A DNA stretch of 64,000 nucleotides from Heliopora coerulea (taxonomy: Eukaryota > Cnidaria > Anthozoa > Scleralcyonacea > Helioporidae): NCBI GenBank assembly GCA_030142905.1, contig JASJOG010000149.1, forward strand, positions 805,937 through 869,936, written 5' to 3'. The position numbers and the translations under genes were made by a program. The stretch's first letter is position 1; each line of letters starts with the position of its first letter. Positions 43,201 to 54,200 of this stretch are shown here, in pieces. Under the pieces are notes generated by a model. The model saw nothing but the letters and a program-made list of their open reading frames with translations. It did not search any database and was not told the origin of the DNA.

Positions 43201-46200
43201 GTTCTTTATGAATTTAAGTTTCACCGAATGTCTCGCTGATTCATTGATCCTTTCAATTTCAAATTTTCTCATGCAAAAACAAACTTGCTCTTGTCCTATA
43301 AGTTAAGTTTTATAGTTTTATTGTTTTAAAAGAAAAAACAAGACGAAATACGATGGTCTTCTCTCGTTCAAAACTTGCGCAGTAACCGGATCTAGGGGTA
43401 ATTTAGAGTGCAAATTACGTTACATTATTTCTCCAGGAAGTTAACAAATGTTTTATACCAATTTTTTTTACCGAAGATTTTACCCTGAACCCGGTGCCAA
43501 AACCTGAAGAAAAACCGGGAAATTTTACTCCTTCAATTGTCGACGATCATTTACCCTTGATTGCCAGTGGAGCAACTATTTTTGTTGCGATTATCATTGT
43601 TTTCCTGGCATGTTGGATCGTAAGATGGAGGAACCGAGAAAAACAAGGTAAAAAACTAGATGTAAATATAATTTATGTCATTCTTTATTAGGGATGAGCC
43701 GATTAATCGGTAAATAATCGGCCGATCATTGCCTGATAATCGGCAAATAATCGGCCATAAGATTTTTTCTGCAGCTGCCAAGCACATGCTAAAATACTGA
43801 ATACAAGCGAATAGATTTTCACATTTTGTTGCAAAACTCGCGTCTTTTGTTTCATGTGAGTGGCTTTGAGGAAGTCATTAAAAACAGTTAAAACACAAAG
43901 CATTCCTATGCGTCGAGTCATACCATATTCTGTTTTCTGATTGGCTTAAACGAATCCTGATATTTGTAATAAAATGCAGGGGGAAAAATTGCTAGGAGTT
44001 ATTTTGCCCAGAACCTAATGGCGCAGGCTGTAAAAAGCGCAGTTTGGACATAGTTTGATATTTTGGAAGATGACAACAGGAAAGCAATGTGTAAAGTTTG
44101 CCAGGAAAAAGGCTCTCAAATCGTAATCAGCAGACGAGGAAAAACATTCAAGCAGTTCACCACGACAAACCTGTGCAATCACCTCCGTAAGCATCCCAAG
44201 AAATTTCTTGCACTGTCAGCAGATGAAAAGGAGCAGTACATAGTGTGTACTGTAAACAATAAAACCGCATTTACAACTTCATTGTTGGTCATTTTGTGAT
44301 TTTTCTCTTGCTTTTTAAAATAATCGGCAAGTACCGATTAGTCGGCCGATTAGTTACGATAATCGGCTTATAAATAATCGGCCTCAGTAATCGGCAATTT
44401 TCCTTATCGGCTCATCTCTGTTCTTTATTGCTATATTGGTACATGTTGGTGATGGTAGATCGTCCAAGTCTGTGTAGTCTTGGGAAAGATTGCCGGTGAC
44501 TGACCTTTTGATGGCCTCAGCGGCGGTCATCTTCATAGTCGAAAAAGAGGAGTAGTTGGGAACAGTCAGCCTATTTATGTAACTTGTTCATTTCGTCATG
44601 CGTGTGGGTGGTTGTAGGAAGGTTTGCGGTTTGTGGGTGTGCGTTATTAGCATTGTTAGAGTGGGTTTATTGTTTAGCCTTTTGTTTTAAGTTTTGAATA
44701 AATCTTTTGTAAGCTGCTGGTAACTGTTGTGATCGGTTTAATTGTTCTTGTTCCAAGTTGGTAAACCAACTTTCCAATCGAGGTGACAGATGATTTCTGA
44801 GCTCCAGACGGGGATCGAACCAGCAACTTTCTGATGACTGGTGAGACGCTGTAACCATTGAGCTTGCGAAACTCAGATGGTGAGCTAAGGTGCAAGTTCG
44901 ACGTATGTGTGACCAGAGCAGAAGCCACTATATGTTAATGATGTTAATAAAATTTATATTTTAGAAGTGTAAGAGCAAGATATCTACAAGCTCTCGCACT
45001 TCTGAAATATAAATTTCATCGACTTTCCAATGTATGCCGTGGTTTGTAGTTTGTGCTGTACGTGATGCATGCTGCCGAGTCCCTGGCAATGTTGTGTTTG
45101 GTTTTTCGGTGGTGTTCGGCAATGTGGTTAGTTCTATCGCCGTTCTCAGTGGCTCGTTTGTGTTCAGTTGGTCTAGTGTTCAAGTTTATTCATTCATGTC
45201 TCCTGTATTTTTTCAACACGGCCCCATGAAAAGCAACCTGTTTATTTTATTTTTATGGAATTAGCTAGGATGGTTGATGGGCTGCTGTACCTAAATATTT
45301 TTAAATGAAATAAATAAAATAAAACATTTGATCTTGTAAATTGCACCTTGTCTGTCGTGTGGGTGTTCTTTGTTTTTAACGTTAGTGAGTAGATGTCGTA
45401 AAGTTTATATCGGTCTGAGTGCAACACGGGTGTTATAAGGCCGTAAGATACGCGAGATGATCTCAGACGTACCTCTGACGTAAGGTATCGTAACTGTTGT
45501 ACTAGTCACGTTGGTTTTGTTCATTTCGTGGTCTTTGTGGGGGTTGAGTTTGAAGTCAGAGTTGTAGTCGTTCTTGCGGAACACTTGTGGTAGGTACTCA
45601 TTCTCATTGTGTAAAGCGTGATGAACCAGTTACATAAACAGGCTAACTGTTCCTGACTACTCCTTTTTTTTCGACTTTGAAGATGACCACCGCTGAGGGC
45701 GTCAGAACTTAGTCACCAACAGTCTTTCTCAAGACTACACTAACTTGGACGATCTACCATCAACATGTACCGATTCTCCTGGGTTTCAATCATTTACTTT
45801 ATTGCTATATTGGATTTGTGGTCTGGGAAAAACTATGCCGTGTATAGAAAAGCACAAATTTAGGTTGACCAGGTAAACTGTTGGGTAGTTGTTGAGTTGG
45901 AGTGATGAATAAAGAATGTTAATAAGTCAGAATTTGGAGGGGTATTTTAAATTCTTTATTTTTTCAAATTGTCGGACTAAAATTGAGGCCCTCATTTTAA
46001 CTTTTCATTGATTTAGGGTTGTTCAACCTCGCTAACGTAAGCTTCACTACTGCCACCTACATGAGGAAAATCAGGCTTATCACCACCATTTACACCTGTG
46101 ATAACATGCTCCTTGCTATGAAAATACTGATATCATCTTTATTTATCCTAAAATTATCGTCCTTTTTATTATTAACCTCAGACTAACTTCATGATTCCAA

Positions 46201-48307
46201 GTGAAAAAACGTTTAATGTTGCTATCATGCAATTCTGAACTTCCTTTTATCAGTTTTTTTCTTTTTTGTATTTTTAGAAAAACATGCGAAACGGATATAC
46301 AATTTCCGAGAGTAGGTATTAGTTTGAGTCTTACTTCTAAAATGCGTCAGACGTATGCTGTAAAATTTCGATGTTTTGATTGCCTGGATGATCCATTTAA
46401 AGTGTTGAACGTATTATATTGTCAGACTAATGTACCTTAAGTACAAAGTTTGATTGAATTCTTCATTTTAGAACTAGAGTATTTGTTGTTAGAATGAAAT
46501 GCGCTATTTAAAGTTACCCTTTTAACTCCTTTAAAACGAAACTTGTTGCAAAGCCTGGTTCTCGTTTTGAAGCCTGATTTGCGATCCATTTTGTAGCAGA
46601 CAGGTTGTCGACTAGCTTTCGACTCGATTTACTATAGTTTTTGTCATATCGAAGAATCTACCCCGTCTAATTTACGTCAGTAATTTACCAAATTCCCTGA
46701 TTCATATCACACCAAAAAATTGTTTAGTGATGAAACTCGTCTGACTGTTGGAGGAAATTCAGATCTATGCAAAATGAAATGAACATTTTAAACAAAACCA
46801 TTATATTTGTTTGCGAATTTGCTAAAGGCATTGATTTATATCCAGACGCATAGAATTATAACAGCTGTTTTTGCTGTAACGAAAGATGTTTTTGATTCTG
46901 GCCAGAGTTTATTTGTAACAAACACAGTTAATTTGTGAAAGCATCGGCTAGGTTCCTGTGAAGTCTCAAAAACCACAAACATGCCTTGATTTTCGGTTCT
47001 GAAGAATAACTTACTCGAAGTTCATGATATTTGTAAAAATATCCCCCAGTTCATGAAAAGTCCCCAAATTTGATTTCCCTGGAGCATATCAGTGATTAAA
47101 TTGTTCCTTTCGCCGTCAAATTTCTTAAGAGTTTTGGTGCCAAGGACCCCTACATTGTCCATTCTTTCCATCAAAAGTCCCTAAAATTTCCACCGAGATC
47201 AAAACCCCGTTCATATTGTTAAAATTTTGAGCACGGTACGGCGCGGCACGGGTGATTTTCACTGTGAAAACGGTGCTGACTTTCAAAGTTTGGTACCCGT
47301 ACCTGAAAATTTAGTTTGCTGTTCCGTGCTTCAAATGTTACAGTGTAAACGGGGCTCAAGTGACATGCGCTGCCAAAGTTTAAATACGAGAGAACCGAGA
47401 TACTTCAGTAAACAACCTATTGAGACAAGTTGGCGGAAAAATTGAGTAAATTAAATCACAAGGTAGGAATGTTCAAGGTATAAACATGACGAATGTTGAT
47501 TTATGGATTAAAATTAGATGACTAATTATTTGTCAGTGCCGGAACTAATGGGACGATTTGTTTCCATTTAGACAAGCGTTTGCGATCGACTCGTATGATG
47601 ACGGTGAGTCATCAGTAGGGTCTCGTGGGTCTAAACCAGTGAATGGTTACTCTTTGGAGTCGGGAAGTTTGCACAATCGAACGAATACCACCAATAACGT
47701 TCCTTCGAGACTGAGTGAAGGGCCTGACAAGTCATCTCCGGTAAAACTTCGAAACAATTCACTGAATCTTGGCTCAGATGTAAGCAGTTACGATGACCCG
47801 TATTCTTCTGTTGACGAAATTGGAGTGGATCTTTCATCAGTTCACCCGCCTCCACCTTTACCTACAGGTATGTCAGATCATGACCTGATTCATTCACCTG
47901 TCAATCCTTTATATGATGAGGTAGTTCTCCGTAGTTCTTCCGTTAAAGATGGTGATAGTGGTTCCGTGAACTCGCATGCAGTAATTAACCCAATATGTTG
48001 TGAGACATTTCCCGAAGAACATCCTCAGGATACGACACTAGCCAGTCAACCAGAGACTGAAGGCGAGAGTTCACGTGAGGAGATCGGTCAGGTTAATAAT
48101 ACGTTCCCTTTGCATGATGGATCTTCAGAAAGTAGCATGGAAGGAAATGAGTATTTCTCAAGTAGCGAAGACAAGTGTCCATTTCAATTCCCGTATGAAG
48201 ACCTGGTGTTACCGCCTCCACCAACAGAATTTTCTGACTTGAGTGAAAATAAGTACGACCTAACTGAAACACATGAAGAAATTAGCAATGGAGTAACAGA
48301 CTTTTAA
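31272..48307 (+). CDS. Robo/DCC-like Ig-FN3 transmembrane receptor, 8 Ig + 5 FN3 (18 exons)
   Basis: Exons: 31272-31335 (signal peptide MFQLYLLLCILNLLVP), Ig1-8 at 31622-31900, 32507-32815, 33398-33679, 34276-34563, 35375-35644, 35932-36216, 37296-37562, 38402-38668; FN3-1 to -5 at 39196-39483, 40419-40712, 41062-41132 plus 41403-41628, 42002-42295, 42445-42762; transmembrane exon 43477-43647 (LIASGATIFVAIIIVFLACW, then RWRNREK); microexon 46278-46311; tail 47572-48307. The sum is 4743 nt, 1580 aa, in frame throughout. Each Ig exon has the Cys pair, the core Trp and a DxGxYxC-type motif. The Ser/Asp-rich tail of about 250 aa has PPPPLPTG and LPPPP, an Ena/VASP EVH1-type ligand as in Robo CC2, and ends in VTDF, a possible PDZ ligand. 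Family knowledge suggests cell adhesion or guidance at the plasma membrane. Eight Ig domains fit neither Robo (5+3) nor DCC (4+6), so no orthologue is named. Confidence 0.92.
31944..32060. mobile_element. MITE with about 33-bp inverted repeats, TAA duplicated
   Basis: Ends GGCCCAGTTCTAACGTCGAA and its near complement TTCGACGTTTGAACTGCACC, flanked by TAA on both sides (31941-31943, 32061-32063). The 3-bp TAA duplication suits PIF/Harbinger-type elements. It sits in intron 2 of the receptor. Confidence 0.65.
36758..36985. mobile_element. Diverged copy of the 28.9-kb foldback element
   Basis: Starts GTAAATGGTTTGAA and contains two inverted arms with GATGACCGCC-type sequence and CAGTCTTTCT ends, but the GAAACGTC core is mutated. 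It lies in receptor intron 7, between the exons for Ig6 and Ig7. Confidence 0.6.
39546..39617 (+). pseudogene. tRNA-like relic in receptor intron
   Basis: A-box TAGCTCAGATGGTAGAGC and B-box GGTTTCGAATCC at tRNA spacing, with roughly pairing ends GGCCTTG and CAAGCC. The anticodon stem does not form, so it is more likely a SINE head or tRNA pseudogene than a working tRNA. Confidence 0.4.
43689..44420 (+). mobile_element. Nonautonomous hAT-type DNA transposon
   Basis: Terminal inverted repeats YAGRGATGAGCCGAT, exact 8-bp target duplication TTCTTTAT (43681-43688 and 44421-44428), and subterminal AATCGGC repeats at both ends. 732 bp; it sits in the receptor intron between the transmembrane exon and the microexon. 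Confidence 0.85.
44024..44299 (+). pseudogene. BED zinc-finger relic of hAT transposase
   Basis: The frame encodes KSAVWT, then a TAG stop at 44051, then FDILEDDNRKAMCKVC and NLCNHLRKH: the Cx2C and Hx3H of a BED finger after its aromatic lead-in. The frame ends at 44299 without a catalytic domain, so this is the N-terminal stub of a ZBED/hAT transposase. Confidence 0.7.
44799..44873 (-). pseudogene. tRNA-like sequence inside the composite element
   Basis: Minus-strand AGCTCAATGGTTACAGCG and GGTTCGATCCC at tRNA spacing; similar to the copies at 61.1 and 61.3 kb, so it is the head of a repeat family rather than a functional tRNA. Confidence 0.5.
44950..45016. repeat. 27-bp-arm hairpin
   Basis: Arm 44950-44976 (ending AAGTGTAAGAGC) and its near complement 44990-45016, with a 13-nt loop. 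Probably the tail of the tRNA-like repeat. Confidence 0.75.
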
Positions 48308-48940
48308 CGCCGGCTTTGTGTGCATTACATCAGTTAAAAAAGTTTAAACCGTTTCTTAACTTTTGAATTTCAGTAAGTCTGGAAGAACGATCCAAAATGC
48401 ACAGTTGTTTCTTTCCTGTGATTAAACCATGTAGTGAAAATTTAGCTTTATTTATACTCATTTTCCAGGATGTGATTGTTATAAATTAAGCTTAGCCTTT
48501 GTCAATTATCACCTCATACCAATCGAGAGCTTAATGTTTATTACTTTATCGAAGTGTGTATGTGCAAGTAAACAAATGTCTGAATACTTTAAGTGCAAAG
48601 GAGGAATGTTCAAGAGCTCATGTGCAAGCACAGAAGACGTCTTCCCCCTTGCATACAAGTACTCAGACATTTTTCAGTTGAACATGAACACTTAGATATT
48701 TTTCCCTTTGCACATAAGTACTTAGTCAAATGTCGGAGTCTATAATGTGCATGTGAAACATGTCCAAGTGCTCATATGTAAAGGGACAGCCATTGCTAAA
48801 AATGTCTAAAACCTTACTTTATAGAGGAAAAATATTATTGCTTACATTGCCATATAAAAAGTACTAGACTACAAGGGGAAAGGTGTGTTTTGTGCTTATA
48901 GAAAAGGGGGAAAATGGTTTGGAAATATATTAAAAACAAA
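48308..48940. other. Receptor 3' flank
   Basis: Presumed 3'UTR, then imperfect direct and inverted copies of a motif like AAGTACTCAGACATTTT around 48550-48780. No gene recognised. Confidence 0.4.
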
Positions 48941-50200
48941 TTCCCAAGGGAATTGGAATTCCTGTGGGCTTTATTACACCCAGTTAAAATCGGCCAAAAT
49001 TCGATTTTGTAGTTGGCGTAAAACATCCTAGGGGAATTCCAATTCCCAAGGGATTTCTTTTCCCAAGTCAAAATCGGCCAAAATTCGATTTTTCAGTTGG
49101 TGTAACAATTCCTAAGCGAATTGTTTTCCCAAGTTAAAACAGGCGAAAAGTCGATTTTTCAGTTGGTGTAATAACTCCCAAGGGAATTCTTTTCCCAAGT
49201 CAAAACAGGCGAAAATTCCATTTTTCGGTTGGTGTAATAAATCCCAGGGGAATTCTTTTCTCGAGTCAAAAGGGGCGAAAATTCCATTTTTCGGTTGGTG
49301 TAATAAATCCCAGGGGAATTCTTTTCTCGAGTCAAAAGGGGCGAAAATTCGATTTTTCGGTTGGTGTAATAAATCCCAGGGGAATTCTTTTCCCAAGTCA
49401 AAAGGGGCGAAAATTCGATTTTTCGGTTGGTGTAATAAATCCCAGGGGAATTCTTTTCCCAAGTCAAAAGGGGCGAAAATTCGATTTTTCGGTTGGTGTA
49501 ATAAATCCCAGGGGAATTCTTTTCCCAAGTCAAAAGGGGCGAAAATTCGATTTTTCGGTTGGTGTAATAAATCCCAGGGGAATTCTTTTCCCAAGTCAAA
49601 AGGGGCGAAAATTCGATTTTTCGGTTGGTGTAATAAATCCCAGGGGAATTCTTTTCCCAAGTCAAAAGGGGCGAAAATTCGATTTTTCGGTTGGTGTAAT
49701 AAATCCCAGGGGAATTCTTTTCCCAAGTCAAAAGGGGCGAAAATTCGATTTTTCGGTTGGTGTAATAAATCCCAGGGGAATTCTTTTCCCAAGTCAAAAG
49801 GGGCGAAAATTCGATTTTTCGGTTGGTGTAATAAATCCCAGGGGAATTCTTTTCCCAAGTCAAAAGGGGCGAAAATTCGATTTTTCGGTTGGTGTAATAA
49901 ATCCCAGGGGAATTCTTTTCCCAAGTCAAAAGGGGCGAAAATTCGATTTTTCGGTTGGTGTAATAAATCCCAGGGGAATTCTTTTCCCAAGTCAAAAGGG
50001 GCGAAAATTCGATTTTTCGGTTGGTATAATAATTCCCAAGGGAATTCTTTTCCCAAGCCAAAATGGGTGAAAATTCGATTTTTCGGTTGGTATAATAATT
50101 CCCAAGGGAATTCTTTTCCCAAGTCAAAATGTGCAAAAATGTGATTTTTCGGTTGGTGTAATAAATCCCAGGGGAATTCCAATTCCCAAGGGAATAGCCC
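48941..50200. repeat. 66-bp tandem satellite
   Basis: Unit of 66 bp containing GGGGCGAAAATTCG, TCGGTTGGTGTAATAA and GGGGAATTCTTTTCCC. About ten central units (49390-49990) are practically identical; units at both edges are diverged. Because 66 is a multiple of 3 the minus strand stays open in two frames (about 400 and 361 codons). These are regarded as non-coding by-products. Confidence 0.95.
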
Positions 50201-50239
50201 GTTATTGAATAAATTAAAATGGAATTCAGAGGGGACCGT

Positions 50240-50345
50240 TTCATTTTTTTTCATTTTTTTCAAATTTTTTTTTTCAATTTTTTTTTCATTTTTTTCAAAT
50301 TTTTTTTTTTTCAACTTTTTTTAAAATTTTTACATTTTTTCCAAA
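50240..50345. repeat. T-rich tract
   Basis: Runs of T interrupted by CA or C; a second, pure T run of about 40 nt lies at 50609-50649. Non-coding low complexity between the two satellites. Confidence 0.9.
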
Positions 50346-50608
50346 ATTATATTTTCAAGACTATAAATTTCCACCCCGTTATACTCCCCCGTAGGTATAC
50401 CCCTGACCAAGTGAAAGAATGAATCTTAATCTACTAACAGAAAGTAGAAGTTTGGATTAAACGGCCTCCATCCACCCCCACCACAACATCCCTACCGAAA
50501 ATCGGCAATTTATAGACTAAGACTCAAGCACCCAAATGTGGGAGCGTCGATGTAGTGCGCATGCGCGGTTATTCCCATGGGAATTCTGAATTTTTTGGCG
50601 ATACTTTG

Positions 50609-50650
<42 letters not shown>

Positions 50651-50824
50651 GACCCCAGATTTTGGCCTTCCATCGGTAAAATGCTATGGGAAGACCATTT
50701 TCTTAACAAATTTCCCATCAAGTATTTTTTCAAAATATAGTTTATTACTTTTTATTAGTTTACAGCGACAACAGATTAAGGTTTTACCGAGAACAATTTA
50801 AAGATTAACAACTAAACTACAAGA

Positions 50825-51283
50825 TTGCTGTAAATAACTTCGCTACAAATCACTACTTGAAGGTAATAATCATTACTTTTTTTAGGTAACAGCAACGGTA
50901 ACTATGAAATAAAATAGAGTACTGCATAGGCACTGTTCAAATCGAAGTGAAATAATCGGAAAGGTGTGAGTAATTCCGAAATGTAAAGAGTAGTTTTCTA
51001 ACGTTTCCTTAAGGCCCTTCGTCACAGAGAAAACCTTCGTTTTCTTCGCCTGAAACGTTAGAAAACTATTCTTTACATTTCGGCATTACTCAGACCTTTC
51101 CGATTATTTCATTTTGATTTCAACAGTGCCTACGCAGTACTCTATTTTATTTCATAGTTACCCTTACAGTTACGTGTTCCTAAAGTCTAACTAGTTACCG
51201 TTGCTGTTACCTAATAAGAAGTAATAACTACCTAATCTTTACATTTCCGCATTACTCAGACCTTTCCGATTATGTAACGGTAA
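50825..51283. mobile_element. Foldback element, left copy flanking the 168-bp satellite
   Basis: GGTAACAGCAACGGTAAC then AAAATAGAGTACTGC and TAGGCACTGTT, with inverted complements to the right (51080-51170). Ends with CCTTTCCGATTATGTAACGG directly before the first satellite unit. A second copy in the same orientation lies at 56599-56920. Confidence 0.75.
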
Positions 51284-54200
51284 ATTATCTCAAATATTAC
51301 CGCAAAGTCCCTCAAATCATGCCAAAACTATCTTATTTGTCCTAAACTCTCATATTTTGGCCTTATTTCGAAAGCTTGAAATTGGTCGAAAAATCGTGAA
51401 AAACCGTGGGTTAACCCCTTTACTTTTTGGTGAAATTTTCCGGCCTTAAAAATTATCTCAACTATTGTTGTAAAGTCCATCAAATCAGACCAAACCTATC
51501 TTATTCGGCCTAAACTTTCATAATTTTGCCTTATTTCGAAATTTTGAAATTGGTCGAAAAATCGTGAAAAACCGTGGGTTAACACCTTTACTTTTCGGTG
51601 AAATTTTTCGGCCTCAAAAATTATCTCAACTATAACTATAACGTCCATCAAATCATGCCAAAACTATCTTAATCGGCCTAAACTTTCATATTTTGGCCGT
51701 ATTTCAAAAGTTTTAAATTGGTCGAAAAATCGTGAAAAACCGTGGGTTAACCCCTTTACTTTTCGGTGAAATTTTTCGGCCTCAAAAATTATCTCAACTA
51801 TAACTATAACGTCCATCAAATCATGCCAAAACTATCTTATTCGGCCTAAACTTTCATAATTTTGCCTTATTTCAAAATTTTGAAATTGGTCGAAAAATCG
51901 TGAAAAACCGTGGGTTAACCCCTTTACTTTTTGGTGAAATTTTTCCACGTCAAATATTATCTCAAATATTAATGCAAAGTCCCTCAAATCATGGCAAAAC
52001 TATCTTATTCGGCCTAAACTTTCATAATTTTGCCTTATTTCGAAATTTTGAAATTGGTCGAAAAATCGTGAAAAACCGTGGGTTAACTCCTTTACTTTTT
52101 GGTGAAATTTTTCGGCCTCAAATATTATCTCAACTATAACTATAACGTCCATCAAATCAGACCAAAACTATCTTAATCGGCGTAAACTTTCATATTTTGG
52201 CCGTATTTCAAAAGTTTTAAATTGGTCGAAAAATCGTGAAAAACCGTGGGTTAACCCCTTTACTTTTCGGTGAAATTTTCCGGCCTTAAAAATTATCTCA
52301 ACTATTGCTGTAAAGTCCATCAAATCAGACCAAACCTATCTTATTCGGCCTAAACTTTCATAATTTTGCCTTATTTCGAAATTTTGAAATTGGTCGAAAA
52401 ATCGTGAAAAACCGTGGGTTAACCCCTTTACTTGTTGGTGAAATTTTTCCACGTCAAATATTATCTCATATATTACTGCAAAGTCCCTCAAATCATGCCA
52501 AAACTATCTTATTCGGCCTAAACTTTCATATTTTGGCCGTATTTCAAAAGTTTTAAATTGGTCGAAAAATCGTGAAAAACCGTGGGTTAACCCCTTTACT
52601 TTTTGGTGAAATTTTTCCACGTCAAATATTATCTCATATATTACTGCAAAGTCCCTCAAATCATGCCAAAACTATCTTATTCGGCCTAAACTTTCATATT
52701 TTGGCCGTATTTCAAAAGTTTTAAATTGGTCGAAAAATCGTGAAAAACCGTGGGTTAACTCCTTTACTTTTTGGTGAAATTTTTCGGCCTCAAAAATTAT
52801 CTCAACTATAACTATAACGTCCATCAAATCAGACCAAAACTATCTTAATCGGCCTAAACTTTCATATTTTGGCCGTATTTCAAAAGTTTTAAATTGGTCG
52901 AAAAATCGTGAAAAACCGTGGGTTAACACCTTTACTTTTCGGTGAAATTTTTCGGCCTCAAAAATTATCTCAACTATAACTATAACGTCCATCAAATCAT
53001 GCCAAAACTATCTTACTCGGCCTAAACTTTCATAATTTTGCCTTATTTCGAAATTTTGAAATTGGTCGAAAAATCGTGAAAAACCGTGGGTTAACCCCTT
53101 TACTTTTTGGTGAAATTTTTCCACGTCAAATATTATCTCATATATTACTGAAAAGTTCCTCAAATCATGCCAAAACTCTTATTCGGCCTAAACTTTCATA
53201 TTTTGGCCGTATTTCAAAAGTTTTAAATTGGTCGAAAAATCGTGAAAAACCGTGGGTTAACCCCTTTACTTTTTGGTGAAATTTTCCGGCCTTAAAAATT
53301 ATCTCAACTATTGCTGTAAAGTCCATCAAATCAGACCAAACCTATCTTATTCGACCTAAACTTTCATAATTTTGCCTTATTTCGAAATTTTGAAAATGGT
53401 CGAAAAATCGTGAAATACCGTGGGTTAACCCCTTTACTTTTCGGTGAAATTTTTCGGCCTCAAAAATTATCTCAACTATAACTATAACGTCCATCAAATC
53501 ATGCCAAAACTATCTTACTCGGCCTAAACTTTCATAATTTTGCCTTATTTCAAAATTTTGAAATTGGTCGAAAAATCGTGAAAAACCGTGGGTTAACCCC
53601 TTTACTTGTTGGTGAAATTTTTCCACGTCAAATATTATCTCATATATTACTGTAAAGTCCCTCAAATCATGCCAAAACTATCTTATTCTGCCTAAACGTT
53701 CATATTTTCGACTTATTTCGAAGGTTTGAAATTGGTCGAAAAATCGTCAAAAACCGTGGGTTAACCCCTTTACTTATTGGTGAAATTTTTCGGCCTCAAA
53801 AATTATCTCATATATTACTGCAAAGTCCTTCAAATCATGCCAAAACTATCTTATTCGGCCTAAACTTTCATATTTTGGCCGTATTTCCAAATTTTGAAAT
53901 TGGTCGAAAAATCGTGAAAAACCGTGGGTTAACCTCTTTACTTTTTCGTGAAATTTTCCGGCCTTAAAAATTATCTCAACTATTGCTGTAAAGTCCATCA
54001 AATCAGACCAAACCTATCTTATTCGGCCTAAACTTTCATAATTTTGCCTTATTTCGAAATTTTGGAATTGGTCGAAAAATCGTTAAAAACCGTGGGTTAA
54101 CCCCTTTACTTTTTGGTGAAATTTTTCCACGTCAAATATTATCTCATATATTACTGAAAAGTTCCTCAAATCATGCCAAAACTATCTTATTCGGCCTAAA

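Larger units (their letters stand above)
44440..45796. mobile_element. Composite foldback-ended element with tRNA-like core
   Basis: Inverted ends of about 160 bp (44440-44595 and 45630-45796) belong to the same family as the 28.9-kb palindrome. The interior carries a tRNA-like sequence and a hairpin. A 17-bp direct repeat CTTTATTGCTATATTGG flanks the unit (44423-44439 and 45797-45813). The hammerhead-like cores here are mutated but helix I (GACT/AGTC) survives. Confidence 0.6.

Noticed and set aside
49112..50314. 400-codon minus-strand open frame of 22-aa repeats
   Set aside because: It is explained by the 66-bp satellite, whose period is divisible by three; the first codons come from a poly-T tract and a second frame is equally open.
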